From contig JBIICI010000013.1 in the NCBI GenBank assembly GCA_044238935.1, positions 1 to 53,848 of the forward strand: DNA of 53,848 nt, given 5' to 3'. Of the stretch, positions 35,449 through 43,966 are shown one piece after another. The position numbers and the translations under genes are program-made. The notes under the pieces were generated by a model. The model had not been told where the DNA came from, did no database searches, and was given only the letters and a program-made list of their open reading frames with translations. The DNA comes from JBIICI01 sp044238935 (lineage in GTDB: Bacteria; Pseudomonadota; Alphaproteobacteria; Micavibrionales; Micavibrionaceae). Numbering within the stretch: position 1 is the stretch's first letter; each line of letters opens with the position of its first letter.

Positions 35449-37020
35449 TTAAGACTTTGTCCCCAAAAATTGAATATCGGGGTTTTTATCTTGCGCGTCT
35501 TGTAAATGCCATGCGTTGCGTGCCAAAAAGGCGGGGGCGCCGTCATGGTCATAGCCTATCGCGGATCGTGTGCTTTCGATAAAATCTTTTAACTTTTGGG
35601 GATGATCGCTGGTGAGCCAACGGACGGTATAGAGGCTGACGCCCTCAAAGCGCACAGGGATATTATATTCGGTGCGGATGCGGTCTTTTAACACATCAAA
35701 TTGCAATCCACCCACCACGCCGACAATCCAGCCTGCATCAAGGATGGGTTTAAAGACGGTGGCTGCCCCTTCTTCCGCTAATTGCTCCAGCGCATTGCCT
35801 AAATGCTTGGCTTTCATGGGATCATCGGGCATAGCGCGTTGCAGCACTTCGGGCGCGAAGGAGGGGATGCCGACGACGTTTAAATCCTCACCCTCAGTCA
35901 ATGTATCACCAATGCGTAAATTGCCGTAATTGGGAATCCCGATAATATCGCCCGCATAGGCATCTTCTGCCATTTCGCGGTCTTGGGCAAAGAAAAGCTG
36001 GGGGGAGTGAATGACTAAAGTTTTGCCACTGCGCACATGTTTTAATTTCATGCCGCGCTTAAAATGCCCTGAGGATAGGCGCGTAAAGGCGATGCGGTCA
36101 CGATGTTTGGGATCCATATTGGCTTGAATTTTAAAGACAAATCCTGTGACCTTATTTTCATCGGGCTGCACCACGCGCTCTTTGGTCGGTTGTGGGCGAG
36201 GGCAGGGGGCGTATGCCGCCAAGCCGTCCAGTAATTCCTTTACGCCAAAATTATTCACGGCACTGCCGAAATAAACAGGGGTACGATGCCCCTCAAGGTA
36301 CGCATCGCGGTCAAAAGGTTGACACACGCCGCGCACCATTTCAACATTATCGCGGAGTTCTTGGGCAGCAAGGCTGCCAATAATGGCATCAATTTGTGGA
36401 TCAGTAATATCATTACAGGTGATGCTTTCCTTGATCTTATCGCCTTTGCCCTTATCAAACAGCACCAATTGATCGTTTAATAAATCATAGCACCCTTTGA
36501 AATCACGCCCCATGCCAATTGGCCAACTGGCAGGCGTGACCTCAAGCGCAAGTTTCTGTTCAATCTCACTGAGTAAATCCAGCGGATCATGGCCGTCCCG
36601 ATCCATTTTATTGATAAAGGTAATAATCGGAATATCACGCATACGGCAGACTTCGAACAGTTTGCGTGTTTGGGTCTCAATCCCTTTCGCGCAGTCCAGC
36701 ACCATGATGGCACTATCCACAGCGGTTAAAGTACGGTAAGTATCCTCACTGAAATCCTCATGCCCCGGTGTATCCAGCAGGTTGAAAACCATATCTTGGT
36801 AATGGAATGTCATGACGCTGGATGCCACGGAAATTCCGCGCTCTTGCTCGACTTTCATCCAGTCAGAACGTGCACGGCGCAAATCGCCTTTGGCCTTGAC
36901 CATGCCTGCCATTTGGATTGCACCGCCAAAGAGCAATAATTTTTCTGTCAATGTCGTTTTCCCTGCATCAGGGTGCGAAATAATCGCAAAAGTGCGGCGG
37001 CGTTGCCAATCTTTCATCAT
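35449..37020 (-). CDS. prfC: Peptide chain release factor 3
   Basis: RF3 is the GTPase that removes RF1/RF2 after termination. Motifs are SHPDAGKTTLTEKLL (G1, about 15-29), DTPGHEDFSEDTYRTL (G3) and INKMDRDG (G4). Domains II and III follow to residue 523. The length is normal. It is cotranscribed with crcB. Confidence 0.96.
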   Translation of the reverse strand: MMKDWQRRRTFAIISHPDAGKTTLTEKLLLFGGAIQMAGMVKAKGDLRRARSDWMKVEQERGISVASSVMTFHYQDMVFNLLDTPGHEDFSEDTYRTLTAVDSAIMVLDCAKGIETQTRKLFEVCRMRDIPIITFINKMDRDGHDPLDLLSEIEQKLALEVTPASWPIGMGRDFKGCYDLLNDQLVLFDKGKGDKIKESITCNDITDPQIDAIIGSLAAQELRDNVEMVRGVCQPFDRDAYLEGHRTPVYFGSAVNNFGVKELLDGLAAYAPCPRPQPTKERVVQPDENKVTGFVFKIQANMDPKHRDRIAFTRLSSGHFKRGMKLKHVRSGKTLVIHSPQLFFAQDREMAEDAYAGDIIGIPNYGNLRIGDTLTEGEDLNVVGIPSFAPEVLQRAMPDDPMKAKHLGNALEQLAEEGAATVFKPILDAGWIVGVVGGLQFDVLKDRIRTEYNIPVRFEGVSLYTVRWLTSDHPQKLKDFIESTRSAIGYDHDGAPAFLARNAWHLQDAQDKNPDIQFLGTKS

Positions 37021-37071
37021 GATTTTTGTTTTTCCTAATGGTTTAAAAATTTTTCTAAATCAAGGTGTTGT

Positions 37072-37156
37072 CGTCATTCCGTGCTTGACACGGAATCCCG
37101 TGGATTTACAAAGTTTCCGTCGCTCAATGAGATGCCGCATCAAGTGCGGCATGACG
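37072..37156. repeat. Palindromic dispersed element (REP-like), copy 1
   Basis: The 85-bp unit starts CGTCAT and ends ATGACG. It carries two hairpins: TTCCGTG-CTTGA-CACGGAA near the left end and TGCCGCA-TCAAG-TGCGGCA near the right end. A second unit with the same plan lies at 38048-38131. It occupies the gap between the HAD phosphatase gene and prfC. Confidence 0.75.
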
Positions 37157-37208
37157 TCAAGGGATACTGTTGATCCATATCGGATTTGCATCAAAAATGC
37201 AAATGAAT

Positions 37209-37886
37209 TTATAGGGCAGTAACGGCCGATAAAACATCGATTAGATCACGCATATGATCAAAAGTTGTAATCGCACCATGATTTTTTAAGCTTTGCGCGT
37301 GCTGGTCTTTGTTCAAAATATGTAACGCCCCCGTAAAACCAATCACGGGAATATTGGCAGCGCTTGCGGCGCGAACGCCTGTGGGGCTGTCCTCAATGAC
37401 AATACAATCCGTCACATCATAACCCATTTGACGCGCCGCATGCAGGAATAAATCAGGGGCAGGTTTGGGGAGGGTAACCATTTCTGCGCTAAAAATGGCA
37501 TTGGGTTCAAAATATTGATCCAATCCTGTTGTTTTAAAATTGCGGATAATATTTTGCAGGCGGCTATTGGATGCCACGCATTTATAGGGGATTTTGGGTA
37601 AAATATCAGTAATCCCTTTGATCGCCGTCAGTTTATTTGCAAACGCATCTGCAACTTGCCTATGCAGATCCTTTTTGAAATCTTCAGGTAAAACCATGCC
37701 TAAATCACTTTCAATGATTGTAAACATATCTTTTTCTGTTTTTCCTAAAAATTTCTTAAATTTTTCTTCGGGCGTAAGGTGGTAACCAATGGCCGTAAAC
37801 GCCGCCGCCTCAACACGCGCGGCAATAATTTCGCTATCAATTAAAACGCCATCACAATCAAAAATAATCAGTTTTTTATCTATCAT
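37209..37886 (-). CDS. HAD-superfamily phosphatase (beta-PGM/Gph-like)
   Basis: The haloacid-dehalogenase phosphatase has catalytic Asp10 and Asp12 in FDCDGVLIDSE, a helical cap domain (about 18-85) and the C-terminal IEDSPTGVRAASAA motif. Substrates in this subfamily are sugar phosphates or 2-phosphoglycolate; I cannot choose. The start codon lies only 1 bp from the end of a MITE-like repeat, and no ribosome site is visible, so its expression may have changed after that insertion. Confidence 0.88.
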   Translation of the reverse strand: MIDKKLIIFDCDGVLIDSEIIAARVEAAAFTAIGYHLTPEEKFKKFLGKTEKDMFTIIESDLGMVLPEDFKKDLHRQVADAFANKLTAIKGITDILPKIPYKCVASNSRLQNIIRNFKTTGLDQYFEPNAIFSAEMVTLPKPAPDLFLHAARQMGYDVTDCIVIEDSPTGVRAASAANIPVIGFTGALHILNKDQHAQSLKNHGAITTFDHMRDLIDVLSAVTAL

Positions 37887-37887
37887 C

Positions 37888-38224
37888 TACTATAGTAATT
37901 CAAATTAGCGATTGGACGTTACGATACAATCAAGTGAGGTATTTGGCGATTTATAGCAGAACCAAATCAGAATGACAACCATATATATCTAAACCAAAAA
38001 CGATTATATCATTCGGTCTATTTACCCTTTGTTTCTCTGCCTTATGACGTCATCCCGCGCGCGACACGGGACCTTCCTGAGTAGGAAATTGCTGCTGATC
38101 ACAGGGATACCGGATCACGTCCGGTATGACGATTCCTGTTAAGAACACCATAAGCAAATTTATTTGGTTTGATTATATCGCTGGTCAAAAGTATGAATCA
38201 TTCTAATTTGGCTTAGCTATAGTA
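37888..38224. mobile_element. MITE-like element between glmM and the HAD gene
   Basis: The 337-bp gap holds no gene. Its ends are imperfect inverted repeats: TACTATAGTAATTCAAATTAG at 37888-37908 is one base too long to quote fully elsewhere, and the reverse complement of 38203-38224 begins TACTATAGCTAAGCC and ends AAATTAG. Weaker matches continue inward (GATACAATCAA against GATATAATCAA; AACCAAATC against AACCAAATA). A REP-like palindrome (38048-38131) lies in the middle. TA-ended inverted repeats of this kind point to an IS630/Tc1-type MITE, which is inference. Confidence 0.5.
38048..38131. repeat. Palindromic dispersed element (REP-like), copy 2
   Basis: This 84-bp unit has the same plan as 37072-37156: CGTCAT start, ATGACG end, and hairpins TCCCG-cgcgcgaca-CGGGA and TACCGGA-TCACG-TCCGGTA. 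It is nested inside the MITE-like element. The stems differ in sequence between copies but keep pairing, suggesting selection on the folded form. Confidence 0.7.
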
Positions 38225-38234
38225 TACACGCTAT

Positions 38235-39605
38235 CTAGTTAATTGTCTCAGATTCGTTTGTAATGATACGGCTTAAATCATCGGCGATATGTTCAATTAC
38301 GGCACTATCTTCGCCCTCAATCATCACACGAATTAAAGGTTCAGTTCCTGATGGGCGAATAAAGACGCGCCCTTTATTGCCTAACTTTTGTTCTGCCTGT
38401 TTAATTGCGGTTAGAATATTGGCGTTGTTTAAGTCGGGTCTTTGTGCAGGGAATCTTAAGTTTTTTAAGGTTTGTGGAAAAGGATCAAAAACATTTAAGA
38501 CATGGCTTGCGGGGCGATAATTTTGCTTTAATACGGCTAAAACTTGTAAAGCCGCTAATAGTCCATCACCTGTTGTGCTGTAATCGGTCATAATGATATG
38601 ACCCGATTGCTCGCCGCCTAAATTACAGCCTGTTTTGCGCATTTCTTCCATCACATAACGATCCCCAACGGCGGTACGGAGTAATCGGATACCATGGGAT
38701 TCTAATGTTTTTTCTATGCCCATATTTGACATGTGCGTTGCGACAACAATATCGTTTTTTAAGCGTCCTTGCGCGTGAAGGGCGATGGCCAATACAGCCA
38801 TGATTTGATCTCCATCTACAACGTGACCTTTTTCATCGACAACGATTAATCGATCTGCGTCACCATCTAACGCAATGCCGATATGCGCTTCATGCGCAAG
38901 GACGGCCTCTTGTAAGGATTGCGTATGGGTGGCGCCACATTCTAAATTAATATTACGCCCATTTGGATCAATATTCAGGGCAATGACTTCGGCTTCTAAT
39001 TCCCATAAGGTTTGTGGGGCTATTTTATACGCCGCGCCATTGGCGCAATCAACGACAATCTTTAATCCTTGTAAGCTGAGTCCCTTTGGGAAAGCGGCTT
39101 TAATATATTCAATATAACGACCTGCGGCATCTTCGATACGACTGGCCTTACCTAAATGATCTGGCAAAGCGACGCAATCGGATAAATCAGAATCCATGAA
39201 ATATTCAATTTCATGCTCTACCGCATCATCTAGTTTATATCCATCCGCCCCAAAAAACTTAATTCCATTATCTAAATACGGGTTATGGGAGGCAGAAATC
39301 ATCACCCCAATATCTGCGCGCAAAGACCGCGTTAACATCGCAACAGCGGGCGTTGGCATAGGCCCCACCAATAAAACATCCATACCCATTGCTAAAAATC
39401 CTGCTGTAATGGCTTGTTCAATCATATAACAGGAAAGGCGCGTATCCTTACCGATCAAGACGCGACCTTTATGGATTCCATCTTCGCGTTTTTTCAATAA
39501 AACATGAGCTGTTGCCATGGCTGCCTTCAAAGCCATGTCAGCCGTCATCGGAAAACGATTTGCTGTGCCACGAATGCCATCTGTTCCAAAATATTTACGC
39601 GTCAT
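38235..39605 (-). CDS. glmM: Phosphoglucosamine mutase
   Basis: GlmM converts glucosamine-6-phosphate to glucosamine-1-phosphate for peptidoglycan and LPS. It has the phosphoserine loop MISASHNP (Ser106), metal loop ALDGDADRLIV, sugar-binding GGEQSGHI, and phosphate-binding RPSGTEPLIRVM near the C-terminus. The N-terminus MTRKYFGTDGIRG is diagnostic. The length of 456 residues is normal. Confidence 0.97.
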   Translation of the reverse strand: MTRKYFGTDGIRGTANRFPMTADMALKAAMATAHVLLKKREDGIHKGRVLIGKDTRLSCYMIEQAITAGFLAMGMDVLLVGPMPTPAVAMLTRSLRADIGVMISASHNPYLDNGIKFFGADGYKLDDAVEHEIEYFMDSDLSDCVALPDHLGKASRIEDAAGRYIEYIKAAFPKGLSLQGLKIVVDCANGAAYKIAPQTLWELEAEVIALNIDPNGRNINLECGATHTQSLQEAVLAHEAHIGIALDGDADRLIVVDEKGHVVDGDQIMAVLAIALHAQGRLKNDIVVATHMSNMGIEKTLESHGIRLLRTAVGDRYVMEEMRKTGCNLGGEQSGHIIMTDYSTTGDGLLAALQVLAVLKQNYRPASHVLNVFDPFPQTLKNLRFPAQRPDLNNANILTAIKQAEQKLGNKGRVFIRPSGTEPLIRVMIEGEDSAVIEHIADDLSRIITNESETIN

Positions 39606-39682
39606 GATCTAATACCTATTCCTTAAAATCTCTCTGCAAACAGACTAAAGGGTACGGATTAAAAAAACAAGTCCAGATCAGC

Positions 39683-40417
39683 TTATGATACGGAAAGAAA
39701 ATACTGATCAGGTTTAAAATACAAGCTTTGATTTAATATATGTTCGATATGGATGCCTTTGTTTTTGTGAATTAAAGGCATTAATGTCAAATATGTTTGT
39801 GTATATAATGCAGCATAGTTAAATTCTATACTCATTTTATGATTTATCTGCTTAAGCGCTTTTGCGTTACGGTTAAAAACGCAGCTCATATGCGCCAAGA
39901 TAATATTTTTCTGGGAAAAATGGTTCATATTCAAGCCACCCTTAAAATGCCTTGCATCCACTGAAATCTTGTGCTCCTGTAAAAAGACAACTGGCGAAAC
40001 TTTATGTTGCTTTAGATGCATTAAATACGCCTGATTTGCAACCAAATTTGCGGCGACATTATCAAAAGAGCGTATGTCTTTTTGTGGGTCTGCATAAATA
40101 AAAAGCGGGATCTCAGCAATTTTTTGTGCTGTTTGATTTGGGGAAGCGCCCTTAAAACACTCGAAAAAATAATCGTACATCAGGTATGTTAAATCTTCAT
40201 TTCCTTGATAACGTTTATCTGCTGTTAAGATAAAATCAGGTTTGGAAGCCAAGTTCATAACATGATCCCATAAAACTGTATCAGATGCCCCTAAAAGATT
40301 GGATTGGTGGACAGTTGTTACATAAAAAAATGGATCAAGAGCCGATCTTAACTTCTTAGAACATAAATTTTCATCAATTAAGAGAGAAGGCTTAAACGAT
40401 ATATGTTTATAAGTCAT
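39683..40417 (-). CDS. Protein with N-terminal PIN-like (DUF5615-type) domain
   Basis: Residues 10-75 fit the PIN-like DUF5615/Mut7-C pattern: LLIDENLCSKKLRSAL, then LLGASDTVLWDHVMNLA, then PDFILTADKRY, with acidic residues at the metal-binding positions (Asp14, Glu15, and the Asp of TADKRY). The rest of the 244 residues is unfamiliar. Short DUF5615 proteins are often toxin-like ribonucleases, but this one is longer and has no small antitoxin gene beside it. The function is unknown. It is divergent from the response-regulator gene. Confidence 0.5.
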   Translation of the reverse strand: MTYKHISFKPSLLIDENLCSKKLRSALDPFFYVTTVHQSNLLGASDTVLWDHVMNLASKPDFILTADKRYQGNEDLTYLMYDYFFECFKGASPNQTAQKIAEIPLFIYADPQKDIRSFDNVAANLVANQAYLMHLKQHKVSPVVFLQEHKISVDARHFKGGLNMNHFSQKNIILAHMSCVFNRNAKALKQINHKMSIEFNYAALYTQTYLTLMPLIHKNKGIHIEHILNQSLYFKPDQYFLSVS

Positions 40418-40505
40418 TCGTCTGTAAAACCCCTTATTTTAATCAGTTTTTTATTATTTTATGATTTAATAAGACTATAATTTTGAAAATATTAAGTCAA
40501 GCTTT

Positions 40506-41096
40506 ATGACATACAAATTTGACAATTTATCTGTGTTGGTGGTGGATGATATGATCCCCATACAAACCTTGATTACCTCTTTCTTTAAAACGATTGGGGT
40601 TAAGGATGTTTACAAAGCGGATAATGGCCAAGAGGGACTTCGGGTTTTTTATGATAAAAAACCAGATCTAATCATCACAGATTGGCTGATGGATGAAATG
40701 GATGGGTTAGAAATGACAAAAAGGATTAGAACAGATCCCAGCTCACCGAATCCTTTTGTGCCGATTATCATGATCACAGGCTATAGCGCAAAATTCCGTG
40801 TTTTTGAGGCACGCGATATTGGGATTACTGAATTTCTAACCAAACCGTTTTCTGCCCATGATTTTTACGCCCGCGTGCAACAAGTCATCGAAAAAAGCCG
40901 CCCCTTTATTGAAAGCAATGAATTTTTTGGCCCCGATCGACGCCGTCGTCATAAGGTAGATTTTAATGGCGTTCATAAACGTGAGGAAGATCAAGAGTTG
41001 CAAGACCGGATAGAAATCAGCAATCAAAAAGCGGGGTTTATATTTGATGATCTAAAAAGCAAAATCAGTAAAATTATACAAGAGACTGAGATATAA
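40506..41096 (+). CDS. Response regulator with CheY-like receiver domain
   Basis: The receiver domain (residues 8-130) has the acidic pair Asp14/Asp15, phosphoacceptor Asp59 in LIITDWLMDEMDG, and the conserved Lys in FLTKPF. The C-terminal 65 residues are charged (FGPDRRRRHKVDF, then acidic coil) without a DNA-binding domain. It probably signals by protein contact. The next gene starts 9 bp later and may be its partner. Confidence 0.88.
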   Translation: MTYKFDNLSVLVVDDMIPIQTLITSFFKTIGVKDVYKADNGQEGLRVFYDKKPDLIITDWLMDEMDGLEMTKRIRTDPSSPNPFVPIIMITGYSAKFRVFEARDIGITEFLTKPFSAHDFYARVQQVIEKSRPFIESNEFFGPDRRRRHKVDFNGVHKREEDQELQDRIEISNQKAGFIFDDLKSKISKIIQETEI

Positions 41097-41105
41097 CTAT
41101 AAGAA

Positions 41106-41657
41106 ATGAAAAATAGTACAGACCAAAACTTAACAATTGTGAATACGCGCCGTAAAAAAAGCAAAAATGGCGCGGTTACATTTTATCCCCCCAACACCAT
41201 CAAAGAAAAAGTGGGTGAAGGTGGGATTGATCCTGCCATCATTAATCTTGCGCAAGTGCGCATGAATGCCATTAAAATTGATTTTGAGCCCTATGCACAG
41301 GATTTTCTAGGCATTATTCAGCAAAATATCTTATTGTTGCGCCAAACAAAACAATCAAATTTTTCAAGAGATAGCGCGGAAATTAAGGCCATTACAGATG
41401 CCATCATGAATATAAAATCCAATAGCGGCATGTTTCATTATGTCCTTTTGTCACAAATTGCATCATCTGCATTAAATTTTATTGAAAACATAAACATCAT
41501 CAATAATGATTCATTATCATTGATTGATATTTATTATAAAACAATGCAAATTATTGTCACGCATGAGATTTTAGGGGATGGAAGTCGCTATGGGAAATCT
41601 CTGATTGATGAGCTTTCGTATGCATGCCATCGATACCATAAAAAATATCCCAATTAA
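41106..41657 (+). CDS. Hypothetical helical protein paired with the response regulator
   Basis: The protein has 183 residues. A basic, disordered N-terminus (NTRRKKSKNG) leads to a helical region from residue 42 to the end. The helical bundle resembles histidine-phosphotransfer-like scaffolds in size, but I see no convincing phospho-acceptor His motif. Tight linkage to the receiver gene suggests a shared pathway. The family is not recognised. Confidence 0.65.
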   Translation: MKNSTDQNLTIVNTRRKKSKNGAVTFYPPNTIKEKVGEGGIDPAIINLAQVRMNAIKIDFEPYAQDFLGIIQQNILLLRQTKQSNFSRDSAEIKAITDAIMNIKSNSGMFHYVLLSQIASSALNFIENINIINNDSLSLIDIYYKTMQIIVTHEILGDGSRYGKSLIDELSYACHRYHKKYPN

Positions 41658-41708
41658 AATTATAAAATTCCGTATCTCTTTTTTTATTCTTATAAAATAG
41701 AGCGTATG

Positions 41709-41736
41709 TTGTGATAGAGTGTCCCTGTATTATTAT
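41709..41736 (+). promoter_or_regulatory. Possible promoter of the fabI operon
   Basis: TTGTGA, 16 bases, then TATTAT lie about 33 bp before fabI. A second TATAAT-like string closer to the gene makes the exact site uncertain. Confidence 0.3.
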
Positions 41737-41768
41737 ATTGTATTATTATATAATGAGGTTTCACAAGC

Positions 41769-42542
41769 ATGACAGCATTATTAGATTTATCTGGGAAAAA
41801 AGGGGTTGTGTTGGGGGTTGCCAATGAACACAGCATTGCCTATGGCTGTGCGCGTGTTTTTCAACAGGCTGGGGCGGAGCTTGCGATAACATATGCCAAT
41901 GACAAAGCTGAACCTTATGTCAGACCCTTGGCACAGTCACTGAATGCCTCAATCATTATGCCTTGTGATATTCAGGATGATGAACAAGTCACGGCCTTAT
42001 TCCAGACACTTCAAAAAGAATGGGGAACGCTGGATTTTCTGTTGCATGCCATCGCTTTCGCACCAAGGGCAGATTTGCATGGTCGGGTAACCGATTGTTC
42101 AAAAGATGGGTTTTTGGAGGCCATGGATATTTCATGCCATTCCTTTATTCGTTTGGCAAAACACGCCGAATGTCTGATGAAAAATGGCGGAAGCCTCTTA
42201 ACGATGACCTATATGGGCAGCATGTCTGTTATTAAAAGCTATGGTCTTATGGGGCCTGTTAAGGCTGCTTTGGAATCTGCAACGCGCTACCTTGCAGCAG
42301 AAATGGGGGATAAAAATATTCGCGTGAATGCCATTTCCCCCAGCGCTATTCAGACCCGCGCAGGATCAGGAATCGCAGGTTTTGACAGTCTTTTACAGGC
42401 AACAGCCATGAAAATGCCCTTGCATCGAATGGTGGATTTAGATGATATTGGCAATATGGCCGCTTTTTTAGTCAGTGATCTTTCTAAAAACATTACGGGT
42501 GGTATCCATATGGTTGATGGCGGATATGAAATTATCGATTAA
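41769..42542 (+). CDS. fabI: Enoyl-[acyl-carrier-protein] reductase (NADH)
   Basis: FabI is an SDR-fold enzyme that reduces the trans-2-enoyl-ACP bond in fatty-acid elongation. Nucleotide-binding segment: GVANEHSIAYGCA (17-29). The catalytic block TYMGSMSVIKSYGLMGPVKAALE carries the Tyr-x6-Lys arrangement of FabI; ITGGIHMVDGGY is near the end. It is first in an operon with a MaoC-phosphate acetyltransferase and ackA, an arrangement known in alphaproteobacteria. Confidence 0.93.
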   Translation: MTALLDLSGKKGVVLGVANEHSIAYGCARVFQQAGAELAITYANDKAEPYVRPLAQSLNASIIMPCDIQDDEQVTALFQTLQKEWGTLDFLLHAIAFAPRADLHGRVTDCSKDGFLEAMDISCHSFIRLAKHAECLMKNGGSLLTMTYMGSMSVIKSYGLMGPVKAALESATRYLAAEMGDKNIRVNAISPSAIQTRAGSGIAGFDSLLQATAMKMPLHRMVDLDDIGNMAAFLVSDLSKNITGGIHMVDGGYEIID

Positions 42543-42559
42543 AACAGAAAGTATTTTAC

Positions 42560-43966
42560 ATGACCGATTTAAAAAATAAGATCACCAACAAAACCTATGA
42601 TGAAATCAATATTGGCGATTCAGCAACATTAACGAGAACATTAACAAAACAGGATATTCAGCTTTTTGCCACGGTTACGGGGGATATGAACCCTGTTTAT
42701 TTAGATGAATCCTATGCCAAAACGGATGTTTTTCACCAAATTGTTGGTCATGGAATGTGGAGCGCATCAATGTTTTCGGTTTTGCTGGGGATGCAGTTGC
42801 CGGGGGCAGGGACGGTTTATCTGGATCAAACTCTAAAATTCCTAAAAGCAGTGCATTTGGGTGATACGATTACCGCATCTGTTAAAGTTCTTAAAAAAGA
42901 CGATCAGCATAAGCATATTACTTTTGAAACATTATGTGCGAATAGCAAGGGTGAGCATGTTTTGGAGGGAGAGGCAGTTGTCCTTGCGCCGTCTGAAAAA
43001 ATATATTGGGATGTGTTGCCCTTACCTGAGGTGCAAATTAAAACCTTAAGCCATAATTATGAGCAATGGCTGTTGAAAAAAACCATAGGCCTAAAACCCT
43101 TACGCGTGGCAGTTGTGCATCCTGTGGATATTTACTCGCTCTCTGGCGCGGTGGAGGCTGCGAAGGCTGGAATTATAGAGCTGGTTTTGGTGGGGTCTGA
43201 GGAAAAAATTCGAAAAGTCGCAGAAGATGCCCATATTGATCTGGATCATTATGAAATTATCTCAACGCCACATAGCCACGCTGCCGCCGCTGTCGCGGTG
43301 GAGATGGCACGCCGTGGCGATGTTGAGGCCTTGATGAAAGGGAAGCTGCACACAGATGAATTCATGCAAGCCATTGTCGATACAGAAAAAGGCCTGCGGA
43401 CTGGTCGGCGTATGAGCCATGTTTTTATGTTGGATGTACCACGTTATCATAAGCCGCTTTTTCTAACCGATGCCGCCATTAATATCAAACCAAATTTGAT
43501 GGATAAAAAAGATATTGTTCAAAATGCCATTGATTTATTTGCGACTTTGGGGTTGGGGATACCGAAAATTGCAATCCTTTCGGCTGTAGAAATGGTCAGT
43601 GAGAAAATTCCATCCACGATTGATGCAACGGCTTTGTGTAAAATGGCACAACGGGGACAAATTACAGGGGGAATTTTGGATGGTCCGTTGGCATTTGATA
43701 ATGCCATATCCAAAGAAGCCGCAGATATTAAAGGGATTATATCAGATGTAGCAGGGGATGCAGATATTCTGGTTGTGCCTGATATTGAGTCTGGGAATAT
43801 GCTGTATAAAGAGTTGCGGTATTTTTCGGGCGCACAAGGGGCAGGGATTGTTTTAGGAGCAAAAGTCCCGATCATCTTAACCAGTCGCGCTGGGGATACT
43901 GAAAGCCGCGTTGCGTCATCGGCTCTTGCGCTTTTATATGCACGGAAAAAATTATCCTATGTCTGA
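42560..43966 (+). CDS. Bifunctional MaoC-type enoyl-CoA hydratase / phosphate acetyltransferase
   Basis: The N-terminal 140 residues are a MaoC hot-dog domain (TGDMNPVYLDESYA, then VGHGMWSASMFS, catalytic Asp/His). The C-terminal 300 residues are phosphotransacetylase-like (VVHPVDIYSLSGAVEAAKAG, DIKGIISDVAGDADILVVPDIESGNM-type segment, SRAGDTESRVASSALA). It would interconvert acetyl-CoA (or butyryl-CoA) and acyl phosphate, passing acyl phosphate to AckA, whose gene overlaps by 8 bp. The role of the hydratase half in this pathway is unproven. Confidence 0.9.
   Translation: MTDLKNKITNKTYDEINIGDSATLTRTLTKQDIQLFATVTGDMNPVYLDESYAKTDVFHQIVGHGMWSASMFSVLLGMQLPGAGTVYLDQTLKFLKAVHLGDTITASVKVLKKDDQHKHITFETLCANSKGEHVLEGEAVVLAPSEKIYWDVLPLPEVQIKTLSHNYEQWLLKKTIGLKPLRVAVVHPVDIYSLSGAVEAAKAGIIELVLVGSEEKIRKVAEDAHIDLDHYEIISTPHSHAAAAVAVEMARRGDVEALMKGKLHTDEFMQAIVDTEKGLRTGRRMSHVFMLDVPRYHKPLFLTDAAINIKPNLMDKKDIVQNAIDLFATLGLGIPKIAILSAVEMVSEKIPSTIDATALCKMAQRGQITGGILDGPLAFDNAISKEAADIKGIISDVAGDADILVVPDIESGNMLYKELRYFSGAQGAGIVLGAKVPIILTSRAGDTESRVASSALALLYARKKLSYV

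Noticed and set aside
35448..35552. An N-terminal extension of crcB.
   Set aside because: It lies inside the prfC end, is not hydrophobic, and the family start aligns with the ATG at 35447.
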